Below are positions 26,132 through 35,062 of a stretch of DNA of 64,000 bases, one piece after another. The stretch comes from Rosenbergiella collisarenosi. GTDB lineage: Bacteria > Pseudomonadota > Gammaproteobacteria > Enterobacterales > Enterobacteriaceae. Made by a program: the position numbers and the translations under genes. Location: NCBI RefSeq assembly GCF_018494085.1, contig NZ_JABBFP010000004.1:1-64000 (forward strand), given 5' to 3'. The notes beneath the pieces are model-generated. The model had not been told where the DNA came from, searched no databases, and saw only the letters and a program-made list of their open reading frames with translations. Each line of letters starts with the position of its first letter. Within the stretch, counting starts at the first letter, position 1.

Positions 26132-26989
26132 TCATTTACAGTTTGGATGCTTCCCAGTATAAAAGACCCAGCAGTATAAAGGTATAGATTTGATGTTATT
26201 TATCCTGTTAACCTTGGAAAAAATACAACTGCGAACAATAAACTTTAATAGCCAAATATATTTATGAATTTTTTTATCTTCAGAATAAATTTTATGAGAA
26301 AGTATAAAGTCCAATTTTCTTTCTTTATCTCTAAAGAAACTCATTTCTCTTCCATCATAAGATAAGTCATGTATTAAGCAAGACTTAATAGAAATATTTA
26401 TCTGGCATCCAATATTTTTAAGATAGCTAATATTTCTAAAGAAACTGAAATCGACCCCATATAGAGAAAAACTCTCATTAAATAATTTAGTATGATGATT
26501 ATCAAAAACCTCGATCAATGATTTAGATATAATTAACCCAGAACCAATACTAAAAACAACATCATCCTCATTAATTTCCACTTGTGAACTAACCGATTTA
26601 CTATTAATTGATGGATAGAAAACCTTACCTTTTTCATTTTTTATAATAGGCAAGTAAACTTCTATTTCTTCATTTAAATTTTCGAAATAGTTTATTGGCA
26701 AATCACTATCGTCATCCAAAATAACATTGAAATCTGCAATATCGAAAAAGCCACCAGCCATAAAATCGTTGTATACCATACTTAGTGGGGAATTTTTTAA
26801 GTCTTGTATTATCTTTATTTTTGAATTTTCATGAAAAAGTAAAAAAAAATTATTTTCAGGATTAATTAAATTTGGGCCATTATTATAAACTACTAAATTG
26901 AAAGGGGAGTTTATTTGACACAAGGACTTCATAGTTAATGACTGATTAATTTCTTTACCATAAATGACTACCAGTATATTTATACTCAT
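26132..26989 (-). CDS. Divergent GT2-like glycosyltransferase (capsule)
   Basis: 285 residues beginning INILVVIYGKEINQS. It has NNGPNL and an ILDDDSDLP motif in the place of the GT2 DxD, and GSGLIISKSL plus a conserved acceptor-side segment. Looks like the divergent GT2 family found in AT-rich O-antigen and capsule clusters. The ATG at 26989 lies 2 bp after the stop of the preceding gene and has AAGG upstream. No close relative recognised; function as a transferase is inferred from fold motifs and context. Confidence 0.7.
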   Translation of the reverse strand: MSINILVVIYGKEINQSLTMKSLCQINSPFNLVVYNNGPNLINPENNFFLLFHENSKIKIIQDLKNSPLSMVYNDFMAGGFFDIADFNVILDDDSDLPINYFENLNEEIEVYLPIIKNEKGKVFYPSINSKSVSSQVEINEDDVVFSIGSGLIISKSLIEVFDNHHTKLFNESFSLYGVDFSFFRNISYLKNIGCQINISIKSCLIHDLSYDGREMSFFRDKERKLDFILSHKIYSEDKKIHKYIWLLKFIVRSCIFSKVNRINNIKSIPLYCWVFYTGKHPNCK

Positions 26990-26991
26990 AC

Positions 26992-27903
26992 TCAACCTTT
27001 TTTGATAATTTTATTTCTCACCAAAAAACCAGTATAATTTCTCAGTAAAACAAAAAACAATTTCATATTGAAAAATGGTGTTCTAAATTTTGAGGCAATT
27101 AGTATAAACTTAACAACATAACCAAAATTGTATTTATTGAAAATAATATAACGGATCTCTAACGCTCTATTAAAAAGTAATTCTTTTCTATCAATCCCTC
27201 TATCAATACATATTTTATTCTCTAAAGAATGTTTAATTAAGTACCCTTTGATAGCTTTTTTAGAGTTACTTATTCTTTCTATGGGATATGAATTATGATC
27301 AAATAATTTCTCATCAAGTATTTTTAAAGTACATCCTGCGTGTAGCAACTTTAGTATCAATGTATGATCCTGAAACTTAGGTGTAGAAATAAATCCACCA
27401 ACGTCATCGAATGAGGCCCTCTTTAGCATAATCATTGGTGTGAATGAAACACCTTTTAGTAAAAACTCTCTTAGATCAGTACCCTTAGCAAAAGAATAAC
27501 TTTGATCAAATACTTCGATACCATGATTAACTAAATTCATATGGCATAAACATATATCCACATCATTACGAATTATAAATGAGACTTGCTTAGCTATTTT
27601 TTCAGGGTAATAAATATCATCATCATCTAAAAATGTGAGTAATGTACCTGTCGAAGCCTTTACTGCTAAATTTCTTGCCGTTCCAGCCCCGCAATTTATT
27701 TCAGAAATAATATATTTAACATTCGGAAACTTCATCAATGCACTAGCTGTTAAATGCTGATTAATAGTATTTTTACCATTGTCGTCTATAACTATTATTT
27801 CAATATTTTTATAAGTTTGATTCATGACACTTTCAATGCAACGAGATAACAAATCAGGCCGACCAAATGTTGGAATAATCACAGATACGAGTGGATTAAT
27901 CAT
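26992..27903 (-). CDS. Glycosyltransferase family 2 (capsule)
   Basis: About 303 residues. Starts MINPLVSVIIPTFGRPDLL with VIDDNG, CGAGTARNLAV and the metal-binding FLDDDD motif, then KFQDHTLILKLL. The ATG at 27903 has AAGGA 6 bp upstream and overlaps the preceding gene by 8 bp; a TTG at 27918 is less likely. Sugar specificity unknown. Confidence 0.87.
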   Translation of the reverse strand: MINPLVSVIIPTFGRPDLLSRCIESVMNQTYKNIEIIVIDDNGKNTINQHLTASALMKFPNVKYIISEINCGAGTARNLAVKASTGTLLTFLDDDDIYYPEKIAKQVSFIIRNDVDICLCHMNLVNHGIEVFDQSYSFAKGTDLREFLLKGVSFTPMIMLKRASFDDVGGFISTPKFQDHTLILKLLHAGCTLKILDEKLFDHNSYPIERISNSKKAIKGYLIKHSLENKICIDRGIDRKELLFNRALEIRYIIFNKYNFGYVVKFILIASKFRTPFFNMKLFFVLLRNYTGFLVRNKIIKKG

Positions 27904-28747
27904 ATTTATCCTTGTCAATTTTTAAGAAACTCATAGATTCTTTTTGATTAACCTTCCTCAAGAACCAATACCCAAGATTACGGTAAGATATAAGATCTTC
28001 AATTGTTAGATTATTGAAATATTCTGGACTTGATTTTTCTCCCTTAAATAGAACCAATCTTTTATTATTATCAGTTACTTCTATATTTTTCTCTTTAGCG
28101 AATACTTGCAAAGCGTGCTCATCAACGCAAGGGTGGTATTTAAATTTTTCGAAATAATTATAATTCATATCGTAATTGGATATTTCATTAATCATAAACC
28201 TATTTAAAGAAAACCAGCATGAACCGTACCATTGCAAATGGTCATCCCATTTACAGGGATTAAATTTATTACCAATTATTTTATGAAGTCTATTAGATAC
28301 GCGACCTAAAAAACTTCTTGTAAACTTGGTTTCACTATAAAAAACTTTAACTTTCAAGCGCCACTCTGAACTTAGCCGCTTTCTGCATTCAATAAAGTTT
28401 TTGGAACCTAAACTCAACCATTCGTCATAGATTTTTTCGAAATCTAATAACTGTAAACATTCTGCACTAATAAAATGAAAAAGCTCTATTCCTTCTATCT
28501 TATTTGCAACGTTAATCAAATTCAATGTTGCTCTTAGCTGGGAATATCCACCCCAAAAAACTTCTACTCTATTAATTCCTTCTAGCACTAGTACATTATT
28601 ATTTTTTTTAATATCAGACAATGATTTTTCAGGAATCATGAATTTTTTATCGAAATGTATTATAAAATATATATTTTTATTTTTTTTTATGAGTAATAAT
28701 ATGTAATCAAGATTACTATGTGCCTGTATAAGTACTGCAGTTTTCAT
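27896..28747 (-). CDS. Core-2/I-branching-type (GT14) glycosyltransferase
   Basis: 283 residues, KTAVLIQAHSNLDYI at the N-terminus, FIIHFDKK, then RVEVFWGGYSQLRATLNLI, HFISAECLQLL, QWYGSCWFSL and HPCVDEHALQ. This is the pattern of the beta-1,6-N-acetylglucosaminyltransferase (Core-2/I-branching) family, GT14, whose bacterial members occur in exopolysaccharide clusters. It lacks signal and membrane segments, so it is cytoplasmic or peripheral. It likely adds a branch or backbone residue to the repeat unit; donor unknown. Confidence 0.83.
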   Translation of the reverse strand: MKTAVLIQAHSNLDYILLLIKKNKNIYFIIHFDKKFMIPEKSLSDIKKNNNVLVLEGINRVEVFWGGYSQLRATLNLINVANKIEGIELFHFISAECLQLLDFEKIYDEWLSLGSKNFIECRKRLSSEWRLKVKVFYSETKFTRSFLGRVSNRLHKIIGNKFNPCKWDDHLQWYGSCWFSLNRFMINEISNYDMNYNYFEKFKYHPCVDEHALQVFAKEKNIEVTDNNKRLVLFKGEKSSPEYFNNLTIEDLISYRNLGYWFLRKVNQKESMSFLKIDKDKYD

Positions 28748-28760
28748 CTTATCACCATTG

Positions 28761-29759
28761 TTATTTCAAGTAAGGATTTCCATTTTCCCAATATACTTTC
28801 TTAATCAGAATATTACTTTTCGAAAGATTTTCGGAATCCCAACTATCTAAAAATATATAATCATCCATATTATATTTAAAGATAAAGGCCCCCTGACCAC
28901 CAAAAGTTGTATTTATATTACTTTTGCTACTTCTTATTGGTGTACCTACGTAAACCCAATCATCAAGTAAATTTTTACTCTTATACAGTTTAGCTTTATT
29001 TGGTTTCCAGCCACTGACACCCGATGTAATCAAAAAATATGTGTTACCTTCCTTAAATAGGATAGGCGCTTCATTATATCCGTGCGGTGAAATACGATTA
29101 TAATTACCATTTAGATTAGCAAGTGTACTATCTAATTGGCTTACAATTAAAGTTGAATTATCTTCTGAAGAAGAAATTAAAAAAACATCCCCACCTTCTT
29201 GATAAACAGTCAAATCTCTTGACATTTGGCCTTTATGGAAATCTCTTTTAAAAAAATCACTATACTTTAATTCATTAATATTTTTAGTATGTCTTGGAAG
29301 AACACCTGGATTAATCCGAAAACTTCTAATGTATTTGTAAGGTCCCACTATATTTTGTGAACTTGCGACTCCAATTAAAGCTGAGTTATAACCAGTATTG
29401 GGTAGCTCGTGATGAAAGTACATATAAAACCTTTTTTTACTAACAGAATATATCACCTTAGGCCTTTCAATAATTCCTGATGCACCAATGTTATGATTAT
29501 TGTTCGAATAAAATGCATTACCAGAAAAGGTCCAAGAACAAAAATCTGAAGTTTTATATACATTAATGTTTTTAACAACTCCTTTATTATTCCTATTCTC
29601 ACCAAACAAATAATAGAAATTCTCATATTTAATAATATTACCACCATGAGCATTTATATTATCAAATCCTAATAATATATTACAATTTCCTGCCTTGGTG
29701 TTTCCAATATAAAGAAACGCAATTGAAAATAAAATAATATTAAATAACACTCTTTTCAT
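28761..29759 (-). CDS. Secreted GH43-like beta-propeller protein in the capsule operon
   Basis: 332 residues with a clear signal peptide (MKRVLFNIILFSIAFLYIGN, cleavage at about 23). The mature part begins with NAHGGNIIKYENFYYLFGENRN, cut here to its key features: an AHGG and a YYLFGE motif, followed by VYKTSDFCSW, IERPKVIY, GPYKY, the SRDLTVY region, YNEAPILF and GWKPNKAKLYKS. These are features of the five-bladed propeller of glycoside hydrolase family 43, most like beta-galactanase-type members. Such an enzyme in the periplasm could trim or release capsule. It sits between wzy and the GT14 gene and is as AT-rich as its neighbours. Activity is inferred. Confidence 0.75.
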   Translation of the reverse strand: MKRVLFNIILFSIAFLYIGNTKAGNCNILLGFDNINAHGGNIIKYENFYYLFGENRNNKGVVKNINVYKTSDFCSWTFSGNAFYSNNNHNIGASGIIERPKVIYSVSKKRFYMYFHHELPNTGYNSALIGVASSQNIVGPYKYIRSFRINPGVLPRHTKNINELKYSDFFKRDFHKGQMSRDLTVYQEGGDVFLISSSEDNSTLIVSQLDSTLANLNGNYNRISPHGYNEAPILFKEGNTYFLITSGVSGWKPNKAKLYKSKNLLDDWVYVGTPIRSSKSNINTTFGGQGAFIFKYNMDDYIFLDSWDSENLSKSNILIKKVYWENGNPYLK

Positions 29760-29760
29760 A

Positions 29761-30984
29761 CTACCTCCCCCACTCTAAATGCTGAATTAGATAATCATCA
29801 CTATAACCATTATCAAAATCGAGTAAATAAATAGTGTTGTCATACGTAGTCTTTAAAGCAAACCCTAAAATATCGGTGCTATCATTAAATACTCCTGCAT
29901 TTTGATATGCTATCAGAGGTAAGTATACTATGAAATTTATAACAAACGATCTAAAAACTATCATAAACACTATCAGTTTTGATAATAAATACTTACTATC
30001 GTAAAACCTTAGAATTAAATATCCATATATGAAATTTGTTGCTAAATTTAATCTTTCAAATAGCGTCATGTACATCAAAACTATTAAAGTTAAACATATG
30101 ACCATAAAACAAAATGAATTTCTTTCTCTAGTGAATTTATCTAACTTATCTTTATTTATTTTTATTAAATAAAAACCACTCGATAAAATAACAACGAAAT
30201 TAAGAACTTTTTGTAACGCTTGTCCAGTACTAAACGTTTGCACACCAAATTCACTACCATATATATAGAAGAAAATCCTTGAGCCTATAGGACCTGGAAG
30301 CATTGATAACAAAGACTGCATCAAGCCCATCAATGTTGGTAGTAAAACTCCTAAAACCGCCGAAGCAATTAAAATTAAATAACTCAATTTCGTTTTAAAC
30401 TTAACAGCTTTTGATATAAAATAAAAAAACCAAAGCACCATAACCGACAAATGAATATAAAAAGTTAAAACAACAAAAATTGGTAATAATACTCTTGAAT
30501 ATTTAAACCTTTCTTTAAGATAAAATATATAAATAAAAACCAATGCATATGCACAAATATTTCTATTCAAATCCATTAAATCCCTGTAGTGGAACGAACA
30601 AAATAGTACACACAGTAATACAGTGATGCTTTTTTTTTCATTTCCACTAAAGTTATTTATACATATCTTCGTCCAAGAATAAATAGTGATAAAAATTGTT
30701 AGGAAGATAAAAAATATATAATTAAATCTGTCACCTTTAAATATTATAGGTAGATATGTGTATATATCAAATATATCTTTCTGGGTATTATAAAAATACA
30801 CAAAGAAATTAGAGGATGTATCAAACATTATTGGTAAATAACTAAATATTAGCGCAAGAGAAAATGAAAACGTAAATACTTGTAGTTTATTATTTATAAT
30901 ATTTTTGAGATTATAGCATAAGCACAAAAATGGATTTATCATCAAAAATATAAATGACAAAAGTGTATGTTTACGAAAGTTCAT
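29761..30984 (-). CDS. wzy: Wzy-type polysaccharide polymerase (EpsG-like)
   Basis: 407-residue integral membrane protein with 10 or more hydrophobic segments. The stretch DLNRNICAYALVF then TFYIHLSVMV matches the EpsG family of exopolysaccharide polymerases (a conserved Arg in the loop and a His in the following helix). Its place beside wbaP and in a cluster with wzx makes it the polymerase of the repeat units. Very AT-rich. It starts directly after wbaP and ends one base before the GH43-like gene. Confidence 0.83.
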   Translation of the reverse strand: MNFRKHTLLSFIFLMINPFLCLCYNLKNIINNKLQVFTFSFSLALIFSYLPIMFDTSSNFFVYFYNTQKDIFDIYTYLPIIFKGDRFNYIFFIFLTIFITIYSWTKICINNFSGNEKKSITVLLCVLFCSFHYRDLMDLNRNICAYALVFIYIFYLKERFKYSRVLLPIFVVLTFYIHLSVMVLWFFYFISKAVKFKTKLSYLILIASAVLGVLLPTLMGLMQSLLSMLPGPIGSRIFFYIYGSEFGVQTFSTGQALQKVLNFVVILSSGFYLIKINKDKLDKFTRERNSFCFMVICLTLIVLMYMTLFERLNLATNFIYGYLILRFYDSKYLLSKLIVFMIVFRSFVINFIVYLPLIAYQNAGVFNDSTDILGFALKTTYDNTIYLLDFDNGYSDDYLIQHLEWGR

Positions 30985-32388
30985 TCAGTAAGCTCCATCC
31001 CTCTTCAAGACTACTGAAATAGTCTTGAAAAGTATTGCTATATCATTCCACATTGACCAATTCTTTACATACCATGCATCGAAATAAACACGGGTTTCGT
31101 AATCCACGTCTGAACGCCCACTGACTTGCCATAGACCTGTCATGCCGGGTTTGCTCATTAGATAGTAATCAACTTGGTCACGATAACGCTCCAGCTCTTC
31201 ATAAATAATCGGCCTAGGCCCGACTAAACTCATTTCACCTTTTAAAACATTAAACAGCTGGGGTAGTTCATCCATGCTCGTTCTACGTAGTAGATGACCA
31301 ATTTTTGTAATACGTGGATCATTTTTTAATTTAAAGGTTTCATTCCATTCAACTCTAGCCTCGGGGTCTTTCCTCAGTAAATCTGCAAGTAGTTCTTGAG
31401 AGTTCACTGACATTGAGCGAAACTTTAAGCACTTAAACGGCACCCCACTCTTTCCTATTCTTTCATGCCCGTAAATCGCTGGGCCACCATCTTTTTTTAC
31501 TTTACGACTTATATAAAAAAGAATTGGTGATAGCATCGCTATGATGATTATCGAGGCGAGTATATCGAAACTACGCTTCAATATCCTAGATGGCCATTTG
31601 GCTAGGTTTTGATGAACTCGAAAAATCATTACTTCATGGCTAAAAATAAACGACATATCCGTGCTATCTACAGGCATGCCACGCAAGGTTGGTATAACTG
31701 ATACATAGCGATAACCATTAAGCATTAATTGCTGTAGCCACGCATTACGTAAATCACTCTCATCACTTTCTACAGCTATAATAAACTGCATACGTTTATC
31801 TATTGTTTTTGTCAACTCATTGGGTAACTCATGACTAACAGGAATATTACCTATATAGTTAGTATTATTAGCCTTCCCAATGAATCTTATTGTCTTAAAT
31901 CCAAGATTCTTTTCACTGCAAATCGCTTTGTAAGCTTCATGAGCATTATGTCCAGAGCCAATAATAATCGTATCACGTTGCCATGCACCTAAATTATTTA
32001 AAATTAATTTAGTAACACCTCTCATTACAGGTAATAATAAAGCAATTAACAACCAAGTTATTAGCCAAGTAACTCTTGACAAATACCATTGCGTGAACGC
32101 TATGATTGCAATTTCAAAAATTGCAAAGATAACTATAGTTCTTACAATTTCTTTTAGTTCGAACCAAAATGTTTTGCGATAAAAATAGTGCCGCAGCCTC
32201 GTACCATACCAACCGACACAACAGAGCGATATCAACCAATGTAAGTGGTACCAATTACTAAGAATTTTCGGTGATACTGTATCATCACCAAAAAGAACCT
32301 CAGCCAAATATAGACTTATTACTAAACTAAATAAATCAGATAATATTAAACCGCTGCTAGCCAGCAGATTTCGGGATAAGCGTGTCAT
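30985..32388 (-). CDS. wbaP: Undecaprenyl-phosphate hexose-1-phosphate transferase (WbaP family)
   Basis: Initiating transferase of the capsule repeat unit, 467 residues. Four or five N-terminal membrane segments (1-130), a CoA-binding-like domain (140-250), one more membrane segment in KRSFDILASIIIIAML (about 270-290) and the catalytic PNPT domain with KFRSM, RRTSMDELPQL, GPRPI and PGMTGLWQVSGR. The length and cytoplasmic C-terminus are those of WbaP/AmsG, which use UDP-galactose; WcaJ (UDP-glucose) is the alternative. The upstream stem-loop separates it from wzc. Confidence 0.92.
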   Translation of the reverse strand: MTRLSRNLLASSGLILSDLFSLVISLYLAEVLFGDDTVSPKILSNWYHLHWLISLCCVGWYGTRLRHYFYRKTFWFELKEIVRTIVIFAIFEIAIIAFTQWYLSRVTWLITWLLIALLLPVMRGVTKLILNNLGAWQRDTIIIGSGHNAHEAYKAICSEKNLGFKTIRFIGKANNTNYIGNIPVSHELPNELTKTIDKRMQFIIAVESDESDLRNAWLQQLMLNGYRYVSVIPTLRGMPVDSTDMSFIFSHEVMIFRVHQNLAKWPSRILKRSFDILASIIIIAMLSPILFYISRKVKKDGGPAIYGHERIGKSGVPFKCLKFRSMSVNSQELLADLLRKDPEARVEWNETFKLKNDPRITKIGHLLRRTSMDELPQLFNVLKGEMSLVGPRPIIYEELERYRDQVDYYLMSKPGMTGLWQVSGRSDVDYETRVYFDAWYVKNWSMWNDIAILFKTISVVLKRDGAY

Positions 32389-32422
32389 TGATTCCTCACC
32401 ACAGAGCTTTAGCGAAAGTTAT

Positions 32423-32444
32423 TACCCCCACTTAGATGGGGGTA
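32423..32444 (-). terminator. Stem-loop between wzc and wbaP (attenuator-like)
   Basis: TACCCCCA-TCTAAG-TGGGGGTA on the minus strand, a perfect 8-bp GC-rich stem in the short space between wzc and wbaP. Group 1 capsule operons such as E. coli K30 carry an attenuating stem-loop at this same point, so that export genes are transcribed more than the assembly genes. There is no strong U-run, which suits partial termination. Confidence 0.7.
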
Positions 32445-32450
32445 GGGTAT

Positions 32451-34616
32451 TTATTTTTTATCGTCGTAGCTATATCCATAATGACTATAACCGTAGCCAT
32501 AATAAGAACTAGCTTTTTTCACCACACCGTTAAGAATACAACCTTTCACATCAATACCACTCTGTTCGAAGCGTTTAATACTAACTTCCATCTCTTTAGC
32601 CGTATTTTCCTCAAATCGCGCCACTAATAATGTACTGCCTACATAGCGACCTATTACTGCAGCATCTGTCACTGCGAGAATTGGTGGGGTATCTACTAAA
32701 ACGATATCGTAGTTTTCGCTCGCCCAGCTTAGTAGCTTCTGGAAACGGTTATGCATCAGCAATTCTGAAGGATTTGGCGGTGTCTTGCCACGAGCAATAA
32801 AATCAAAGTTTGCCCCATTTACTGCTTTTATACCTTGTTCAGAGTTAGATTTACCCGAGAGAATATCAGATAAACCATTATCTAACGATTGATTGAATAT
32901 TTGATGTGCATAGCCCTTACGCATATCAGCATCGATAAATAGTACCTTTTGCTCCCCTTGTGCTAGTACTGCCGCTAAGTTGGTGGTAATAAAGGTTTTA
33001 CCCGCATTGGGACTAGCACCAGAAATCATTAGTATATTATTCGACGCCTCCATCATTGCAAAATGTAGGCTGGTACGCAGGCTCCGGATCGCTTCAATAG
33101 CTAAATCAGCCGGATTATCTATTGCTAAGAAGCTTAAATTCTCTTTCTGCTTATTCTTTCTGGATTTTATCCCTTTAGGCTGCTGTTTAGCCATCCATTC
33201 AGAAACCGGCACGCTTGCATAAACGTTAATTCCTAATTCTTCGAGTTGTTCTGGCGATTCAATACCTCTACGCAAGAATACTCTTAGTAATACTAAGCCC
33301 ACTGATATAAAACCACCCAACACAGCGCCGATCAAAACTACAAAGATTTTTTTAGGCTTTACTGGTTTAGGTGCAGTGACTGCATCATCGATAATCCGTA
33401 CATTGCCGATCGCACTATTTTTCGCGATACTTAGCTCTTGTTGACGATTCAGTAACTGCATATAGACTGCGCGACCCGATTCAACATCTCGGCTTAATTT
33501 CAATACTTGCTGCTGAGTAGCTGGCATTCCTGAAACTTGCTTATTTAATCTAGCTTTTTCTTGCTCTAGCGTTTTCCGTTTCTGTAGAAGAGCAATATAA
33601 GTTGGGTGATCTTTTGTATAGAGTTGCGATACCTCTGCCTCTCTAAATGTCAGCTGATTTAACTGATTATCAACATTGACAATCTGGTCTAAAGCCGAGC
33701 GAGCCTGTAAATTAAGGTCTACCGAATCGCTTTGCTTCCGATAAGCACTGAGCTTATTTTCTGCATCATCTAACTGGCTACGTACTTGCGGCAATTGCCG
33801 TTCTAAAAACTCTAAGCTTTTACTATCTTGCGCCGCTTGTCGGGCAATATTTTGAGCTAAATAATTCTCACTAATACTTTGTAGTTCACTTTGTGCTAAC
33901 TGGGGATTGGGATTTATAAGCGTAAGATTCAGCATCCCCGTATCTTTTCCCTGATCCGCGGCGGTAAAAATTTGTTGAAGGCCTGTAATGGCATCCAGTC
34001 GAGTAATATAATTTAATTTGAACTTAGTACCAGACTCAGCGTTAATCTTGTCAATCTGTAATGAAAGTCCTTTAGCTGATATAGGTTGTCCAGTTTCTCC
34101 TTTAATTTCATAACCAGCACCTTCTAAGAGGTAATGCTCTTGATCAACTACAGTTATAATTAACTCTGGAACTTTACCATTATGACTAGCAACGTAAATC
34201 CTACTTACATAAAGTTGTCCTGGTTGTTGGCCTGTCAAGCGTGCCCAGCCACGGCCAAAAATAGGCAAGTATTTCTGCTGCACTTGTGCCTGAAGGGTTA
34301 AATCATCTACCGTCTTCCCTAGAATCATCCTCGATTGAAGCAGCGCAATCTCTGGTGCTGAGACTGGTTGGCTGTTGGGTAGCATCTGACTTAGGTTGCT
34401 AAGAATAGAATTACCCTGCTTCTGCTCAACTTGTATCAGCGCATCAGCTTGGTAAATCGGTGTTGCAAATAAGGCATAAAAAATCGCAATAAAGGTAAAT
34501 AACCCCGTAACCGCAATAATTAATTTTTTATGATCTAGCAGTTCACCTAGTAGTCGACCTAAATCGATCTCATCCGAATCTGGATTAGTGGGTTTATGTT
34601 GAATCACTGATGACAT
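32451..34616 (-). CDS. wzc: Wzc polysaccharide copolymerase and bacterial tyrosine autokinase
   Basis: 721-residue inner-membrane protein controlling polymer length and export. Cytoplasmic N-terminus, first membrane segment at about 32-50, long periplasmic coiled-coil domain, second membrane segment at about 425-445, then a kinase domain with Walker A GASPNAGKT (533-541) and Walker A' VLFIDADMR (about 556-564), Walker B IVLVDTPP. The C-terminal tyrosine cluster has seven Tyr between 705 and 717 (SSYYGYGYSHYGYSY), the autophosphorylation sites that Wzb dephosphorylates. Confidence 0.96.
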   Translation of the reverse strand: MSSVIQHKPTNPDSDEIDLGRLLGELLDHKKLIIAVTGLFTFIAIFYALFATPIYQADALIQVEQKQGNSILSNLSQMLPNSQPVSAPEIALLQSRMILGKTVDDLTLQAQVQQKYLPIFGRGWARLTGQQPGQLYVSRIYVASHNGKVPELIITVVDQEHYLLEGAGYEIKGETGQPISAKGLSLQIDKINAESGTKFKLNYITRLDAITGLQQIFTAADQGKDTGMLNLTLINPNPQLAQSELQSISENYLAQNIARQAAQDSKSLEFLERQLPQVRSQLDDAENKLSAYRKQSDSVDLNLQARSALDQIVNVDNQLNQLTFREAEVSQLYTKDHPTYIALLQKRKTLEQEKARLNKQVSGMPATQQQVLKLSRDVESGRAVYMQLLNRQQELSIAKNSAIGNVRIIDDAVTAPKPVKPKKIFVVLIGAVLGGFISVGLVLLRVFLRRGIESPEQLEELGINVYASVPVSEWMAKQQPKGIKSRKNKQKENLSFLAIDNPADLAIEAIRSLRTSLHFAMMEASNNILMISGASPNAGKTFITTNLAAVLAQGEQKVLFIDADMRKGYAHQIFNQSLDNGLSDILSGKSNSEQGIKAVNGANFDFIARGKTPPNPSELLMHNRFQKLLSWASENYDIVLVDTPPILAVTDAAVIGRYVGSTLLVARFEENTAKEMEVSIKRFEQSGIDVKGCILNGVVKKASSYYGYGYSHYGYSYDDKK

Positions 34617-34624
34617 AATGCTTC

Positions 34625-35062
34625 CTATTTAGTACCCAGTTTCGTCGCCCAAGCCTGTGACGCTTGCTCGATCAATTGATAAACGTGTTCAAAGGCCTCT
34701 TGGCTCTTGCGATAAGGATCGGGTATCTGCTTATTGTTCACCCAGTGGGCAAACAACATCGTCTTACCACGCGCCTCTGGTGCGATACTCGACACCTCTT
34801 CCTGGTGATGTTTTTCCATTACTAAAATAAGATCGTACTGCTGCGCAAGTTGGCGAGTAAGCTGTTGGCCCTCATGTCCTGCAAGGGAAAGTCCATGTGC
34901 CTCTGCCACCAAACTAGCAGTCGCATCAGCCGCATGACCCTTTAATGCTCCGGTACCAGCAGAATCGATTTTCATCCCAGGTAATGCCTGACGTAATAAA
35001 CGCTCACCTGTTGGCGAGCGGCAAATATTGCCGGTACAGACCACTAAAATTGAGTTAAACAT
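34625..35062 (-). CDS. wzb: Low-molecular-weight protein tyrosine phosphatase Wzb
   Basis: Dephosphorylates the tyrosine tail of Wzc, needed for capsule assembly. 145 residues with the catalytic P-loop CTGNICRS (9-16) and the general-acid DPY loop (about 115). The ATG at 35062 shares one base with the wza stop codon; a TTG 12 bp upstream is in frame but less likely. It fits the usual wza-wzb-wzc order. Confidence 0.95.
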   Translation of the reverse strand: MFNSILVVCTGNICRSPTGERLLRQALPGMKIDSAGTGALKGHAADATASLVAEAHGLSLAGHEGQQLTRQLAQQYDLILVMEKHHQEEVSSIAPEARGKTMLFAHWVNNKQIPDPYRKSQEAFEHVYQLIEQASQAWATKLGTK

